Assembly: GCA_003222835.1 (NCBI GenBank)
Contig: QHXE01000313.1
Coordinates: 1-7,216, forward strand
DNA from: Acidobacteriota bacterium
GTDB taxonomy: Bacteria > Acidobacteriota > Blastocatellia > Pyrinomonadales > Pyrinomonadaceae
Reading direction: 5' to 3'
DNA length: 7,216 nt
The notes beneath the pieces are model-generated. The model had not been told where the DNA came from and searched no databases. It saw only the letters and a list, made by a program, of their open reading frames with translations. Below are positions 6,121-7,216 of the stretch, piece after piece. Numbering within the stretch: the stretch's first letter is position 1; each line of letters opens with the position of its first letter. Both the position numbers and the translations under genes were made by a program.

Positions 6121-6574
6121 AGCGCACGTTGGGTGTACCTCTCTTTCAAGAACAATTGCTCAAGATGGCGATGATCTGCGCGGGCTTTAGCGGCGGCGCA
6201 GCCGAAGAACTGCGGCGTGCGTTCGGCTTCAAACGATCCGAAGCCCGCATGAAAGAAGTCGAAGTAAAGCTGCGGCAGGGTATGACGCGCAATGGCATCA
6301 GCCCGAAGGCCCAGGACGAGATCGTACAGTCAATCACTTCGTTCGCGCTTTACGGCTTTCCCGAATCACACGCCGCCAGCTTTGCTTTGATTGCTTACGC
6401 CAGCGCCTATCTCAAGTGTCATTACCTGGCGGCGTTTACCGCGGCGACGCTCAACAACCAGCCGATGGGTTTTTATCAGCCATTCACGATTATCAAGGAT
6501 GCCCAGAGGCACGGATTGAAAGTTTTGCCGGTCGATGTGACGCGATCGAATTGGGAATGCACGATCGAAAGCGA

Positions 6575-6718
6575 GGGTGTTGGGTGTAGGGGGTTGGGTG
6601 TAGAAAGCAAGCGCGTAGTAATGCATTCGGTGTGGGATGGCGAAGGTGAGATCGTAAATAATGAAGGCGACTTCGTAGATTCAAAAAATCTACACCCCAC
6701 GCCCCACACCCCACACCC
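6575..6718 (+). repeat. Inverted pair of GGGTGTA-type heptamer arrays inserted in dnaE2
   Basis: The left arm, 6575-6604, is four heptamers of the type GGGTGTT/GGGTGTA followed by GA. The right arm, 6689-6718, is its inverted counterpart built on ACACCCC. The arms match at 26 of 30 positions as an inverted repeat. The whole unit is 144 nt, exactly 48 codons, and separates NWECTIES from LHLGLLCVKGL, which lie much closer together in the family. A smaller hairpin, GTAGATT/AATCTAC (6675-6681 with 6687-6693), overlaps the right arm. The left arm on the plus strand (6575-6598) and the right arm on the minus strand each carry four G-runs suited to a G-quadruplex. Confidence 0.85.
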
Positions 6719-6895
6719 ATTTTCTCTTCATCTCGGTTTGCTGTGCGTCAAGGGTCTGCGCGAAGAGGCTGGACGCGCGATTGTGAGTGCGCGCGCGCAG
6801 CGACCTTTTACGAGTATCGATGATTTGCATTATCGCCTGCCGGAATTGAGAAAAGATGAACTACGAAAGTTGGCGGCGGTGGGCGCGCTGAATCC

Positions 6896-6983
6896 ACTGG
6901 GAGCGCGGGCGTCCCGCCCGCTAGTGTTTATTAACCACAACCATGTCGGGCATATAGGCGGGCGGGACGCCCGCGCTCCCAGT
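6896..6983 (+). repeat. 26-bp perfect inverted repeat element inserted in dnaE2
   Basis: Bases 6896-6921 are the exact reverse complement of 6958-6983 (26 bp, G+C rich, outer end ACTGGGAGCGCGGGCG), with a 36-nt loop. In frame the element encodes GARASRP at the left arm and GGRDARAPS at the right. It sits between LAAVGALNPL and RRDALWQVER, which are nearly adjacent in other DnaE2 proteins. The unit resembles mobile palindromic elements found as dispersed copies; no transposase gene is present here. Confidence 0.9.
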
Positions 6984-7216
6984 ACTCGTCGCGATGCGTT
7001 ATGGCAAGTCGAACGCGTTTCGCGCGACGCTGGGCCTTTATATGAAAGACTTGAAGAAGGCGGAGGCTCGCCGCTGATGCCGATGACGCTTAATGAACGT
7101 CTGAATGCAGATTTGCGCGGCACGGGAATCACCATTGGCCGACATCCAATGGCTCATCAGCGCGAGTCACTGAACAAGATGAACGTGGCGCGTGCGGCAG
7201 ATTTAAAGAACATGCG

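Larger units (their letters stand above)
6093..7216 (+). pseudogene. dnaE2: DnaE2 C-terminal part in a displaced frame (3' partial)
   Basis: This open frame continues dnaE2 after the deletion and runs without a stop to the window edge. From 6096 it reads HPSLEPVLKRTLGVPLFQEQ, then CAGFSGGAAEELRRAFGFKR and FALYGFPESHAASFALIAYA (fingers region), NNQPMGFYQPF, VKGLREEAGRAIV (helix-hairpin-helix region), and GITIGRHPMAHQRESLNKM at the start of the OB-fold part. All are typical of DnaE2. The first in-frame ATG is at 6165 and has no Shine-Dalgarno or separate signal, so I treat this as the detached remainder of one gene, not a second gene. Two repeat elements, at 6575-6718 and 6896-6983, are inserted without breaking the frame. 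The well-preserved frame after the deletion argues that the break is recent, or is a sequencing or assembly fault. Confidence 0.85.

Noticed and set aside
6366..6720. Several overlapping minus-strand open frames in the dnaE2 C-terminal part
   Set aside because: They arise from the repeat arrays and from the reverse strand of conserved DnaE2 sequence; the plus frame carries the family motifs.
6165..7216. A separate downstream gene starting at ATG 6165
   Set aside because: The sequence continues DnaE2 directly from HPSLEPVLKRT at 6096, and no ribosome binding site marks a new start.
1..7216. tRNA, rRNA or transposase genes
   Set aside because: No cloverleaf, ribosomal RNA or transposase sequence was seen on either strand by eye.

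Overview
This window is an SOS mutagenesis locus: a translesion-synthesis 'mutasome' cassette (imuA, imuB, dnaE2) next to the end of lexA and to a udgX-type uracil-DNA glycosylase. The protein sequences (ImuB with a QTGLF clamp motif and a GPWRSSGDWW tail; ImuA with a GRT-type Walker A) and the many short palindromic and heptamer repeats inside and between genes suggest a bacterium of about 50% G+C from Acidobacteriota or a relative such as Verrucomicrobiota. That placement is an inference from recall, not from a search.

Layout from left to right. At 3-368 (+) is the C-terminal protease domain of LexA, cut by the window edge. At 472-1152 (-), convergent with lexA, is udgX with its diagnostic KRRIH loop. 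At 1153-1257 is a 105-bp divergent udgX/imuA control region mostly filled by two copies of a self-palindromic repeat. At 1258-2055 (+) is imuA. At 2216-2653 (+) is an unrecognised four-helix membrane protein that splits the usual imuA-imuB pair. At 2769-4172 (+) is imuB, a Y-family polymerase homologue that looks catalytically dead. It overlaps dnaE2 by 8 nt. dnaE2 begins at 4165 (+) but is broken: a deletion of about 55 nt near 6094 removes a conserved stretch, shifts the frame and ends the first reading frame at 6120. The rest of dnaE2 continues in another frame from 6093 past the right edge.

Function. In known systems LexA represses imuA, imuB and dnaE2. DNA damage triggers LexA self-cleavage, and ImuA and ImuB then bring the error-prone DnaE2 polymerase to the sliding clamp. 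UdgX excises uracil and becomes covalently attached to the abasic site. Its divergent placement from imuA suggests co-regulated handling of damaged bases, but this is inference.

The most striking feature is how many unrelated short repeat families lie in frame inside the coding sequences: one in udgX, one in imuB and three in dnaE2. Most fall where an inter-domain linker or surface loop is expected. They resemble protein-coding palindromic elements, and with the dnaE2 deletion they suggest a mutasome under relaxed constraint or in active remodelling.
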